From Ga0077536 sp035325705 (GTDB lineage: Bacteria; Pseudomonadota; Gammaproteobacteria; Ga0077536): DNA of 64,000 nucleotides. The position numbers were made by a program, and so were the translations under genes. The notes below the pieces were generated by a model that was not told the DNA's origin, searched no databases, and saw nothing but the letters and a program-made list of their open reading frames with translations. Of this stretch, positions 43,246-51,596 are shown one piece after another (position 1 is the stretch's first letter; each line of letters starts with the position of its first letter). The DNA lies in contig DAOKZI010000004.1 in NCBI GenBank assembly GCA_035325705.1, positions 186,001 to 250,000 of the forward strand. Direction: 5' to 3'.

Positions 43246-43662
43246 ATGACTACGACTGCGTGCGCGCTGCTGGGCTTCGTCGTGTGGTCGGTACTGTTGA
43301 GCTTTGCGCTGGTCGGCGTGCGGGCGGGCGCGATACGCGGCGGCCACGCGCTGAATACTTTCAGGCCCGAAGGCACGGATCTCGATGATTTCGGACGGCG
43401 CGTGACGCGCGCCTATGCGAACAGCCTCGAGAACCTCGCGATCATGGCGAGCCTGCTGCTCTACGCGATCGCGACGGATCAGCAGGGCATCACGAACGGG
43501 CTCGCCGCCGTCGCCTTCGGCGCGCGCGTCGTGCAGAGCGCCGCACACGTCGCCTCCGGCAGCGTGCCCGCGGTGCTGGTGCGCGCGAGCGCCTTCGGCG
43601 TGCAGATGATCATCGCGCTGATCTGGGCCTGGCGGTTCTGGGCGGCCGCGATGCCCGCATGA
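43246..43662 (+). CDS. MAPEG-family membrane protein
   Basis: 138 residues, AGAGAGGAA upstream. Four hydrophobic segments and the family motif 'RRVTRAYANSLENLAIMAS' in the first loop, 'ARVVQSAAHVASG' later. MAPEG proteins include glutathione transferases and eicosanoid enzymes; bacterial forms are mostly uncharacterised. Stop overlaps the sirtuin start as ATGA, so the two are translationally coupled. Confidence 0.82.
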   Translation: MTTTACALLGFVVWSVLLSFALVGVRAGAIRGGHALNTFRPEGTDLDDFGRRVTRAYANSLENLAIMASLLLYAIATDQQGITNGLAAVAFGARVVQSAAHVASGSVPAVLVRASAFGVQMIIALIWAWRFWAAAMPA

Positions 43663-44408
43663 CGGACGCGATCTCCAGACTGCGCGCGCTGCTCGACGGC
43701 GCTGCGCGCATCGTCGTCTTCACCGGCGCCGGGATCAGCACCGAGTCCGGCATCCCGGACTTTCGCAGCCCGCAGGGGATCTGGTCGCAGGCCAAGCCCA
43801 TCGAGTTCCGCGACTTCCTCGCCAGCGCGGCGATGCGCCGCGAGGCCTGGCGGCGCAAGATCGAGATCGATCGCGACATCGAGGCCGCGGCCCCCAATCG
43901 CGGCCACCGCGCCGTCGCCGCCCTCGTCGCGCGCGGCCGCGCGAGCTGCGTGATCACGCAGAACATCGACGGCCTGCACCAGCGCTCCGGCGTCCCGGAC
44001 GCGTGCGTCGTCGAGCTGCACGGCAACGGCACTTACGCGCGCTGCCTGGACTGCGGCCTGCGCCACGAGCTCGCGCCGATCAAGGCCGCCTTCGTCGCCG
44101 ACGGCAGCCTGCCCCACTGCCGCGCCTGCGGCGGCCTGGTCAAGGCCGCGACGATTTCCTTCGGCCAGCCGATGCCCGAGGAGGCGATGACGCGGGCGCG
44201 CGAGGAGACGCTCGCCTGCGATCTCTTCCTCGTGCTCGGCTCCTCCCTCGTGGTCTATCCCGCGGCCGGTTTTCCGCTGCTCGCGAAGCGCCGCGGCGCG
44301 CGGCTGGTGATCCTCAACCGCGAGCCGACCGAGCAGGACGAGGCCGCGGACCTCGCGCTGCATCTCGACATCGGCCCGACGCTCGGCGCCGCGATCGGTG
44401 TCGATTGA
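43659..44408 (+). CDS. Sir2-family NAD-dependent protein deacylase
   Basis: 249 residues. 'FTGAGISTESGIPDFR' NAD-binding loop, 'TQNIDGLHQRSG', catalytic His in 'VVELHGNGTY', zinc site CLDC ... CRAC, and 'LGSSLVVYPAAGFPLLA'. 'REAWRRKIEID' lies where sirtuin class is decided. Expected to remove acetyl groups from lysine, including those set by Pat-type enzymes such as the one at 18779-21454. Coupled to the MAPEG gene. Confidence 0.92.
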   Translation: MTDAISRLRALLDGAARIVVFTGAGISTESGIPDFRSPQGIWSQAKPIEFRDFLASAAMRREAWRRKIEIDRDIEAAAPNRGHRAVAALVARGRASCVITQNIDGLHQRSGVPDACVVELHGNGTYARCLDCGLRHELAPIKAAFVADGSLPHCRACGGLVKAATISFGQPMPEEAMTRAREETLACDLFLVLGSSLVVYPAAGFPLLAKRRGARLVILNREPTEQDEAADLALHLDIGPTLGAAIGVD

Positions 44409-44409
44409 G

Positions 44410-44564
44410 AGAACACCGAGGGCAAGAGGAAGAAATATGGATTGATTGAGCGGCACCGCAACGCTTGCGCGGGATGGAAGCCGCGACGTGGCCAGCTCGG
44501 ACGATGGCGCCGCGGAGGCTCGTGCAATTTTTTCCCCTCGGTGTTCTCTGTGTTCTCGGTGGCC
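44410..44564. repeat. Twin-arm element, CACCGAGAA type
   Basis: Left arm AGAGAACACCGAGGGCAAGA, right arm 44530-44564 (CCCCTCGGTGTTCTCTGTG...). The interior GATTGATTGAGCGGCACCGC matches the copy at 39317-39456. Only this element and a possible promoter (GCGATAAAGTGC near 44668) occupy 44409-44702. Confidence 0.65.
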
Positions 44565-44702
44565 AAGTGCGGCCCGTCCGACGGCATTGAGGCCCTGGAT
44601 CCGGCCGCACCCCTGCGTGAGCGCTGAAGGCACCGGGGCGCGGACATTGAGAGTGTCCGGCGCGGGCGATAAAGTGCGGTCCTGCGCCTTTCGAGACCAC
44701 CG

Positions 44703-45884
44703 ATGAACGCCCCCCTGATCCCAGCCGCCATCGCCGCCGAGCAGGCACGCCATGCCGCGTGGCGCCAGGATCTCCACGCCCATCCGGAGCTCGCCTATCA
44801 CGAGCACCGGACCGCGGATTTCGTCGCCGACAAGCTCGCGAGCTTCGGACTCGCGGTCGATCGCGGTCTCGGCCGCACCGGCGTCGTCGGCACTTTGACC
44901 CAGGGCACGGGCCCGCGGCGCGTCGGCCTGCGCGCGGACATGGACGCGCTGCCGCTCCAGGAATTGAACGAGTTCGCCCACCGCTCCCGGCACGCGGGCT
45001 GCATGCACGCCTGCGGCCACGACGGCCACGTGGTCATGCTGCTTGCCGCTGCCGAGCACCTCGCGCGCACGCGCGACTTCGACGGCACCGTCCACTTCAT
45101 CTTCCAGCCCGCCGAGGAAGGAGAGGCCGGCGCGAAGGCGATGATGGACGACGGCCTGTTCACGCGCTTTCCGGTCGACGCCGTGTTCGGCCTGCACAAT
45201 TGGCCGTGGCTGCCGGTCGGCCAGATCGCACTGCGGCCGGGGCCGATGATGGCGGCCATGGACATCTTCGAAGCGACGCTGATCGGCCGCGGCGGACACG
45301 CCGCGCAGCCCCATCTGGCCGTCGACCCCGTGCTCACCGCCGCGGCGCTGGTGCAGGCCTGGCAGGGCATCGTGTCGCGCAACCTCGACCCGCAGGAAGC
45401 CGGCGTCGTGTCGGTGACGCAGATCCACGCCGGCAATGCCTGGGCCGTGATCCCGGAGGACGTCGTGCTGCGCGGTACCGTGCGCAACTTCAAACCCGAG
45501 GTGCGCGCGATGATCGAGCGCCGCCTGCGCGAGATCGGCGAAGGCTATGCCGCCGCGCACGGCTGCCGCTTCGATCTGCGCTACGAACATCGCTTCCCGC
45601 CGACGGTCAACAGCGAGCGCGAGACGCGCTTCGCGGCCGGGGTCGCGGCACGCCTCGTCGGCGAGGACAAGGTCGTGCACGACGCGGCGCCGAGCATGGG
45701 CTCGGAAGATTTCGGCTGGATGCTGCAGGTCCAGCGCGGCTGCTATGCCTGGCTCGGCAGCGCCGGGCGCCCCGGCTGCCTGCTGCACAATCCTTACTAC
45801 GACTTCAACGACGCCGTGATTCCGCTCGGCGCCAGTTACTGGGTGAATCTCGCGAGGGATTTTCTCGCCGCGCACGCAGGCTGA
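44703..45884 (+). CDS. M20-family amidohydrolase (hippurate hydrolase/N-acyl-amino-acid hydrolase type)
   Basis: 393 residues. Metal-binding motifs in order: 'LRADMDALPLQE', 'MHACGHDGHVVMLL' (Cys-His), 'FQPAEEGEAGAKAMM', dimer-domain 'GGHAAQPHLAVDP', and 'APSMGSEDFGWML'. It cleaves an N-acyl group from an amino acid or related amide. Could act after the amidase upstream or the glutamate dehydrogenase downstream, but no operon link is evident (145 nt gap). Confidence 0.9.
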   Translation: MNAPLIPAAIAAEQARHAAWRQDLHAHPELAYHEHRTADFVADKLASFGLAVDRGLGRTGVVGTLTQGTGPRRVGLRADMDALPLQELNEFAHRSRHAGCMHACGHDGHVVMLLAAAEHLARTRDFDGTVHFIFQPAEEGEAGAKAMMDDGLFTRFPVDAVFGLHNWPWLPVGQIALRPGPMMAAMDIFEATLIGRGGHAAQPHLAVDPVLTAAALVQAWQGIVSRNLDPQEAGVVSVTQIHAGNAWAVIPEDVVLRGTVRNFKPEVRAMIERRLREIGEGYAAAHGCRFDLRYEHRFPPTVNSERETRFAAGVAARLVGEDKVVHDAAPSMGSEDFGWMLQVQRGCYAWLGSAGRPGCLLHNPYYDFNDAVIPLGASYWVNLARDFLAAHAG

Positions 45885-46029
45885 GTCGTCTTCGCATCAA
45901 TTTCCGCCGGCCCGCGACATGCGCGAGGGAGACGGCTGCGACAGGCACGGGCCTGCCGCGACCCCATCCCGCGGCTCCGTGTGCGCCCGCCGGCCTAGCA
46001 ATTTCGGCCTGAAAATTCCGGAGGTAAAG

Positions 46030-47388
46030 ATGGGCAGGCACACGGCGGAAACGCTCGAGGACTTCATGCAGGATCTGGTGAGGCGCAATCCCGGTCAGAA
46101 TGAGTTCCACCAGGCGGTGTACGAGGTCACGAAGCCGATCTTCGAGTACATCCGCGACAAGCCCGACTATCATGAATACCGCATCCTGCGCCGGCTGACC
46201 GAACCGGATCGCGTGGTGTCCTTCCGCGTGTGCTGGATGGACGACGCGGGCAGAGTGCGCGTCAATCGCGGCTGGCGCGTGCAGAACAACAACGCGATCG
46301 GCCCTTACAAGGGCGGCATTCGCTTCCATCCCAGCGTCAACGAATCGATCCTGAAGTTCCTCGCCTTCGAGCAGACCTTCAAGAACAGCCTGACCGGGCT
46401 GCCGATGGGCGGCGCCAAGGGCGGCTCCGACTTCGATCCCAAGGGCAAGTCCGACCACGAGGTGATGCGCTTCTGCCAGGCGTTCATGACCGAGCTGTTT
46501 CGCCACATCGGCGACGACATCGACGTGCCGGCCGGCGACATCGGCGTCGGCGCGCGCGAGATCGGCTACATGTTCGGGCAATGGAAGCGCATCACGCGCC
46601 AGCACGCCGGCGTGCTGACGGGCAAGGGTCTGGAGTACGGCGGCAGTCTGATCCGCGCCGAGGCGACGGGCTACGGCGCGACCTACTTCATGCAGAGCAT
46701 GCTGGCGCAGCGCGAGGACGACATCGAGGGCAAGCTGTGCCTGGTGTCGGGCTCGGGCAACGTCGCGCAGTACGCGGTGGAGAAGATCACGCAGCTCGGC
46801 GGCAAGGCCGTGACGATGTCGGACTCGGACGGCTTCATCTACGACCCGGCCGGCATCTCGCTCGAGAAGCTGGAGTGGGTGAAGCAGCTCAAGAACGAGC
46901 GCCGCGGCCGCATCGCCGAGTATGCGCAGCATTTCCGCGGTTCGGAATACGTCGCCGGCAGGCGGCCGTGGGACGTGCCCTGCAGGCTCGCCTTTCCCTG
47001 TGCGACGCAGAACGAGATCCAGCTCGAGGACGCGAAAAAGCTGCTCGCGAACGGTTGCATCGGCGTCTCCGAAGGAGCCAACATGCCGACGACGATCGAG
47101 GGCATCGATCTCTTCCTCGCCGCGAAGATCCTGTTCGGCCCCGGCAAGGCCGCGAACGCCGGCGGCGTCGCGGTCTCGGGCCTGGAGATGAGCCAGAACA
47201 GCGCCAAAATCTCCTGGAAGGAAGAGAAGCTGCAGCGCATGCTGCTCGACATCATGAACGGCATCCACGCGAGCTGCGTCGAGTACGGCCGCACCGAGGA
47301 CCCAACGTTCGTCGACTACGTCCGCGGCGCCAACGTCGCCGGCTTCGTCAAGGTCGCCGACGCAATGCTGGCTTACGGGGTGGTTTGA
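46030..47388 (+). CDS. gdhA: NADP-type glutamate dehydrogenase
   Basis: 452 residues, the length of hexameric S50-I GDH; start ATG 46030 with CGGAGG 5 nt upstream. Motifs: 'GPYKGGIRFHPSVNESILKF', catalytic Lys in 'PMGGAKGGSDFDPKGKSD', 'DIDVPAGDIGVGAREIGYM', Rossmann 'VSGSGNVAQYAVEKI' and 'SEGANMPTT'. Makes glutamate from 2-oxoglutarate and ammonia. The GlnT/GltB-like operon at 60214-64000 is the other nitrogen-assimilation unit in the window. Confidence 0.95.
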   Translation: MGRHTAETLEDFMQDLVRRNPGQNEFHQAVYEVTKPIFEYIRDKPDYHEYRILRRLTEPDRVVSFRVCWMDDAGRVRVNRGWRVQNNNAIGPYKGGIRFHPSVNESILKFLAFEQTFKNSLTGLPMGGAKGGSDFDPKGKSDHEVMRFCQAFMTELFRHIGDDIDVPAGDIGVGAREIGYMFGQWKRITRQHAGVLTGKGLEYGGSLIRAEATGYGATYFMQSMLAQREDDIEGKLCLVSGSGNVAQYAVEKITQLGGKAVTMSDSDGFIYDPAGISLEKLEWVKQLKNERRGRIAEYAQHFRGSEYVAGRRPWDVPCRLAFPCATQNEIQLEDAKKLLANGCIGVSEGANMPTTIEGIDLFLAAKILFGPGKAANAGGVAVSGLEMSQNSAKISWKEEKLQRMLLDIMNGIHASCVEYGRTEDPTFVDYVRGANVAGFVKVADAMLAYGVV

Positions 47389-47400
47389 AATCCGAATATG

Positions 47401-47553
47401 AATCTAGCCACGGAGGACACGGAGGGCACGGAGAAAGAAATTATTGCGGGGCAGCTCCGTAACGACGACACCCGTTGTGGCGCTCGCGCGGCGGAGATTC
47501 GTTCCATCCCTTTTTCTTCTCCGTGCCCTCCGTGTCCTCCGTGGCTAGATTTT
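47401..47553. repeat. Twin-arm element, CACGGAGG type, immediately after gdhA
   Basis: Arms AATCTAGCCACGGAGGACAC... and 47518-47551 ...TCCTCCGTGGCTAGATT are exact reverse complements over about 30 nt. It would form a strong 3' hairpin for gdhA. Confidence 0.75.
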
Positions 47554-47589
47554 TCAGCTCTCGAAACGGCACGGCGTCAGAGGTGAAAC

Positions 47590-48192
47590 ATGCACCGCAT
47601 CGAGTTCTACTTCGACTGTTCGAGCCCCTGGACTTATCTCGCGTTCGAGCATGCGCTGAAGATCCTGCCGCCTTCGCTCGCGGAGATCGTGTGGAAGCCG
47701 ATCCTGGTTGGCGGCCTGTTCAACACCGTGAATCCCAGCGTCTACGCCGCGCGCGAGCAGCCGGTGGCCGCGAAAGTCGCGTATGCGAAGAAGGATCTGC
47801 AGGATTGGGCGGGCTACGTCGGCATTGCGATCGGCAGCCCGCCGGTCTTCCCGGTCAACAGCGTGAAAGCGATGCGCGGGGCTTTCGTCGCGCTGGAGCG
47901 CGGCGTGCTCGTGCCCTATGCGCGCAGCGTGTTTCGCCGCTACTGGAGCGAGCTCGCCGACATCTCGCAGGACGAGGTGCTGGCGGGCTGCGTCGACGAC
48001 GCGGGCCTGGATCGCGCGGACTTCTTCGCCCGCATCGCTGCAGCCGAGTACAAGGACAAGCTGCGCGCGAGCACCGATGAGCTGATCGCGCGCGGCGGCT
48101 TCGGCTCGCCGACCTTCTTCGTCGACGGCGAGGACATGTACTTCGGCAACGACCGTCTGGACCTGCTGCGACACAGGCTGCAGGCGCGCTGA
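47590..48192 (+). CDS. DsbA-like 2-hydroxychromene-2-carboxylate isomerase-family protein
   Basis: 200 residues. 'EFYFDCSSPWTYLAFEHALK' is the kappa-GST/HCCA isomerase thioredoxin start with Ser-Ser-Pro instead of CxxC; 'FPVNSVKAMRGAFVALERG' and 'RGGFGSPTFFVDGEDMYFGN' close the fold. Uses glutathione in naphthalene-type degradation, or is a general glutathione-dependent isomerase. No aromatic-degradation cluster surrounds it. Confidence 0.85.
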   Translation: MHRIEFYFDCSSPWTYLAFEHALKILPPSLAEIVWKPILVGGLFNTVNPSVYAAREQPVAAKVAYAKKDLQDWAGYVGIAIGSPPVFPVNSVKAMRGAFVALERGVLVPYARSVFRRYWSELADISQDEVLAGCVDDAGLDRADFFARIAAAEYKDKLRASTDELIARGGFGSPTFFVDGEDMYFGNDRLDLLRHRLQAR

Positions 48193-48221
48193 GCGCGCCC
48201 GCCTACTCCGGAGGAAGCCCG

Positions 48222-49112
48222 ATGAACGAGCGCCGCCTGTCCTGCTGCATCACCTTCGACTTCGACGCGATGTCCTCGTGGATCGGCAGCCTCAAATCGA
48301 ACAATCCGAGCATGATCTCGCGCGGCCAGTTCGGCGCCGTCGCGCTGCCGCGCCTGCTGCGCCTGCTCGAGGAGCGCGGCGTGCGCGCGACGTTCGCGGT
48401 CCCGGGCCACACGGCCTACGCCTATCCGCGGCTGATCGATCAGATCGTCGACGGCGGCCACGAGATCTGCCATCACGGCTGGGTGCATGAGAACCCGGCC
48501 GCCTGCGACGACGCCGGCGAACGCCGCATCCTCGAGCGCGGCCTCGAAGCGCTGGAGCGCGTCGCCGGCGTGCGGCCGCTGGGCTATCGCTCACCGGCCT
48601 GGGACCTGAGCCCGCGCAGCGTCGATCTGCTGCTCGAATACGGTTTCCAGTACGACTCGAGCTGCATGGGTCACGACTTCTTCCCCTACTACCTGCGCAG
48701 CGGCGATCGCTGGTCGCTGGACGGGCCCTACCATTTCGGCGAGACGGTGGATCTCGTCGAGCTGCCGGTGACCTGGCTGCTCGACGACTTCCCGCCGACC
48801 GAGTTCGTGCTCGGCATGAACACCGGCCTGCAGGCGCCGTCGACGCTGGAAGAGAGCTGGCGGGCGGATTTCGACTACGCCTATCGCGACTGCCGCGGCG
48901 GCGCCTTCGTGCTGACGCTGCATCCGCAGACCATCGGGCGCGGGCGCTACTTTCTGCTGCTCGAACGCCTGCTCGACTACTACGCGAGCCACGCCGGCAT
49001 CGTGTTCGAATCCATGGGCGACTACGTCGCGCGCTGGGCCAGCGAGCATCCGCTCGCCGAGTGGGTCGCGGCGAATCCCGATTTGACGGGCAAGCACGCC
49101 ATCGAGCCCTGA
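48222..49112 (+). CDS. Polysaccharide deacetylase-family (NodB homology) hydrolase
   Basis: 296 residues, 29 nt after the isomerase gene with GGAGGAAG before ATG. NodB motifs: 'CITFDFDAMSSW' (catalytic and metal Asp), 'GHEICHHGWVHEN' (metal His), 'LGYRSPAWDLSP'. No signal peptide, so it is probably a cytoplasmic PuuE/HpPgdA-like amide hydrolase on a small substrate, not a cell-wall enzyme. Confidence 0.85.
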   Translation: MNERRLSCCITFDFDAMSSWIGSLKSNNPSMISRGQFGAVALPRLLRLLEERGVRATFAVPGHTAYAYPRLIDQIVDGGHEICHHGWVHENPAACDDAGERRILERGLEALERVAGVRPLGYRSPAWDLSPRSVDLLLEYGFQYDSSCMGHDFFPYYLRSGDRWSLDGPYHFGETVDLVELPVTWLLDDFPPTEFVLGMNTGLQAPSTLEESWRADFDYAYRDCRGGAFVLTLHPQTIGRGRYFLLLERLLDYYASHAGIVFESMGDYVARWASEHPLAEWVAANPDLTGKHAIEP

Positions 49113-49132
49113 GGACGCGCCGGGCCTCGGGC

Positions 49133-49975
49133 TCAGCCGCCGCGCTCGCGACGTAGCGCGAGGAGCAGATCGATCAGCTCCTCCTTCATGGTGTCGACCT
49201 TGGCCTGCAGCTCGCGCACGCCGACCTCGGCCCGCAGATTGACCTCGTACTCGATGTCCGCGCGCACGCGATCCTTCGCGTCCTGGCGGTTCTGACTCAT
49301 CATGATGATCGGCGCCTGCAAAGCGGCTATCGTCGACAGCAGGAGATTCAGGCCGATGAACGGCGGCGGATCGAACTGCGGCATGCCGAACCACTGCCAG
49401 GCGTTGAGCCCCATCCACGCGATCAGCATCAAGCTGAATAGATTGATGAAGGTCCAGGAGCCGCCGACGCGGGCGACCCCGTCGGCAATGCGATCGCCGA
49501 ACGTGGCGCTTTCCTCGATCACCTCGTTCGCGTTCGGGGCCATGTGCTCGGCGAGCATCAGATCGGTGCGCCGCAGGCGCCGCGACAGCACGGCGAGGAT
49601 GTCGAGCGCGGCCTGCGGCTTGCGCGTGAATAACAGCGTCAGATCGTCGCGATCGATGCAGCAGGTGCGCGTGCCGACGACCGCGATCGCGCTCGCCGAG
49701 CGCGGCTCGCTGTCGAACAGGGAGAATTCGCCGAAGATCTCACCGGGCTCGGCCTCGCCGACCAGCACGCGCCGCCCGTCCCGGTCGACGATGAACAGCT
49801 CGACGCGCCCCGACAGCACGACGTGCATTTCGCCGCCCGGATCGCCGAGCTTGAAGATGGTCTGGCCGGCGACGAATTCCTTTTCCTCGATCTGCGCGCC
49901 GAGCTCGCGCAGCTCCTCCTCGTCGAACAGCTTGAACATCTGCACTTCTTTGAGTATCGACGGATCGAAAGACAT
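49133..49975 (-). CDS. Cyclic-nucleotide-binding-domain protein fused to DUF1003 membrane domain
   Basis: 280 residues from ATG 49975; a GTG at 49984 is also possible. Residues 1-125 form a cNMP-binding fold ('QTIFKLGDPGGEMHVVLSGR', 'GEIFGEFSLFDSEPRSASA', the phosphate-binding cassette). Residues about 160-260 are DUF1003: two membrane helices ('FINLFSLMLIAWMGLNAW', 'FIGLNLLLSTIAALQAP') and 'IIMMSQNRQDAKDRVRADIE'. The tail is a coiled coil. Suggests a membrane protein gated by cAMP/c-di-GMP-type ligand; function unknown. Confidence 0.82.
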   Translation of the reverse strand: MSFDPSILKEVQMFKLFDEEELRELGAQIEEKEFVAGQTIFKLGDPGGEMHVVLSGRVELFIVDRDGRRVLVGEAEPGEIFGEFSLFDSEPRSASAIAVVGTRTCCIDRDDLTLLFTRKPQAALDILAVLSRRLRRTDLMLAEHMAPNANEVIEESATFGDRIADGVARVGGSWTFINLFSLMLIAWMGLNAWQWFGMPQFDPPPFIGLNLLLSTIAALQAPIIMMSQNRQDAKDRVRADIEYEVNLRAEVGVRELQAKVDTMKEELIDLLLALRRERGG

Positions 49976-50151
49976 GAGTCGCACACCTCGTCAACGATGA
50001 GAAAGCGCCGTCCGCGGCTGCGTGCCGGCCCGCACCCCGCGGCGTGCCGGCCGCGGTATGCCGATTGTGCCACGCGCTCCGGGCGCGACGGCGCCGCGGC
50101 GGCGCGCGCTGATAAACTGCGTTCCGCTCCGAACACCGCCGAGGCCGCCCG

Positions 50152-51288
50152 ATGCTCCTGACCGACGACCATCTGATGATTCGTGACACCGCCCGCCGCT
50201 TCGCCGCCGAGGAGCTCGCGCCGCACGCGGCGGCCTGGGACAAGCACGAGACCTTTCCCGCCGATGCGCTGCGCGCCCTCGGCGAGCTCGGCTTCCTCGG
50301 CATGCTGGTGCCGGCGGAATGGGACGGCGCGGGCATGGACCACGTCGCGCTCGCCGTCGCGATCGAGGAAATTGCGGCCGGCGACGGCGCGACCTCGACG
50401 ATCATGAGCGTGCAGAACTCGGTGGTGTGCATGCCGCTGCTGAAGTACGGCAGCCAGGCGCAGAAGGAAGCCTGGCTGCGCCGGCTCGCGCGCGGTGAGG
50501 TGCTGGGCGCGTTCTGTCTCACCGAGCCGCACGCGGGCTCCGACGCCGCCGCGATCCGCACGCGCGCCACGCTTAGCGAGCGCGGCTGGGTGCTGAACGG
50601 CACCAAGCAGTTCATCACCTCCGGCAAGCACGCCGCGGTCGCGATCGTCTTTGCCGTCACCGATCCGGCGGCCGGCAAGAAGGGGATCAGCGCCTTCGTC
50701 GTCCCGACGGACACGCCCGGCTATCGCGTCGCGCGCGTCGAGCACAAGCTGGGGCAGCGCGCCTCGGACACGGCGCAGATCGATTTCGAGGACTGCTGCG
50801 TGCCGCCGGAGGCGATGCTCGGCGCGCCCGGCGAGGGCTATCGGATAGCGCTGTCGAACCTCGAAGGCGGCCGCATCGGCATCGCCGCGCAGTCGATCGG
50901 CATGGCGCGCGCGGCGCTCGCGGCGGCGGTGAAATACGCGGGCGAGCGCAGGTCCTTCGGCGTGCCGCTGGACCAGCACCAGGCCATCGCGTTCCGCCTC
51001 GCCGACATGGCAACGAAGATCGAGGTCGCGCGCCAGATGGTGCTGCACGCGGCGAGCCTGCGCGACGCCGCCCGCCCCTGCCTGCGCGAAGCCTCGATGG
51101 CGAAGCTGTTCGCCTCCGAGATGGCCGAGCAGGTCTGCTCCGATGCCCTTCAGATCCACGGCGGCTACGGCTACGTCGAAGATTTCCCGGTCGAACGCCT
51201 CTACCGCGACGTGCGCGTATGCCAGATCTACGAAGGCACCAGCGACGTACAGCGCATGGTGATCGCGCGCCAGCTCGAGGCGGGATGA
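50152..51288 (+). CDS. Acyl-CoA dehydrogenase, short/branched-chain type
   Basis: 378 residues. 'AFCLTEPHAGSDAAAIRTRA' FAD/substrate signature, 'NGTKQFITSGKHAAVAIVFA', 'YAGERRSFGVPLDQHQAIAF', and the catalytic Glu in 'CQIYEGTSDVQRMVIARQL', all canonical, in contrast to the enzyme at 13440. Introduces the trans-2,3 double bond into acyl-CoA. Convergent with the FadB-like and thiolase genes, forming a beta-oxidation locus. Confidence 0.92.
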   Translation: MLLTDDHLMIRDTARRFAAEELAPHAAAWDKHETFPADALRALGELGFLGMLVPAEWDGAGMDHVALAVAIEEIAAGDGATSTIMSVQNSVVCMPLLKYGSQAQKEAWLRRLARGEVLGAFCLTEPHAGSDAAAIRTRATLSERGWVLNGTKQFITSGKHAAVAIVFAVTDPAAGKKGISAFVVPTDTPGYRVARVEHKLGQRASDTAQIDFEDCCVPPEAMLGAPGEGYRIALSNLEGGRIGIAAQSIGMARAALAAAVKYAGERRSFGVPLDQHQAIAFRLADMATKIEVARQMVLHAASLRDAARPCLREASMAKLFASEMAEQVCSDALQIHGGYGYVEDFPVERLYRDVRVCQIYEGTSDVQRMVIARQLEAG

Positions 51289-51308
51289 GCTTCGGGCGGG
51301 CCGGGAGG

Positions 51309-51595
51309 AATCTAGCCACGGAGGGCACGGAGGACACGGAGAAAGGAAAAGGGAGTCGTTCGCAGAGGCCGTAGGTTGCCGTGAAAGAGGGCGCCCCTCG
51401 TTCTCGTCGCCCGGGTGGAGCGCGCAGCGGAACCCGGGATCCGGCATGCCCGATACGCGACAGCCTTCTTCCCGGATGCATGAGATGACGGCCGTCGATC
51501 CCGGGTTCCGCGCTGCGCGCTCCACCCGGGCGACGAGATCTGGCGAGGCGCCGAACCCGGATTTCGCTGCGCTCCTTCCGGGCTACGAAGATTGC
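51309..51595. repeat. Solo CACGGAGG arm plus compound REP element, copy 2
   Basis: 51309-51350 is a solo arm. 51369-51536 repeats the order seen at 16312-16512: CCGTAGGTTGCCGTGAAAGA, REP, CGGCATGCCCGATACGC linker, inverted REP. A further REP half ends at 51590. This fills the 308-nt gap between convergent genes. Confidence 0.7.
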
Positions 51596-51596
51596 C

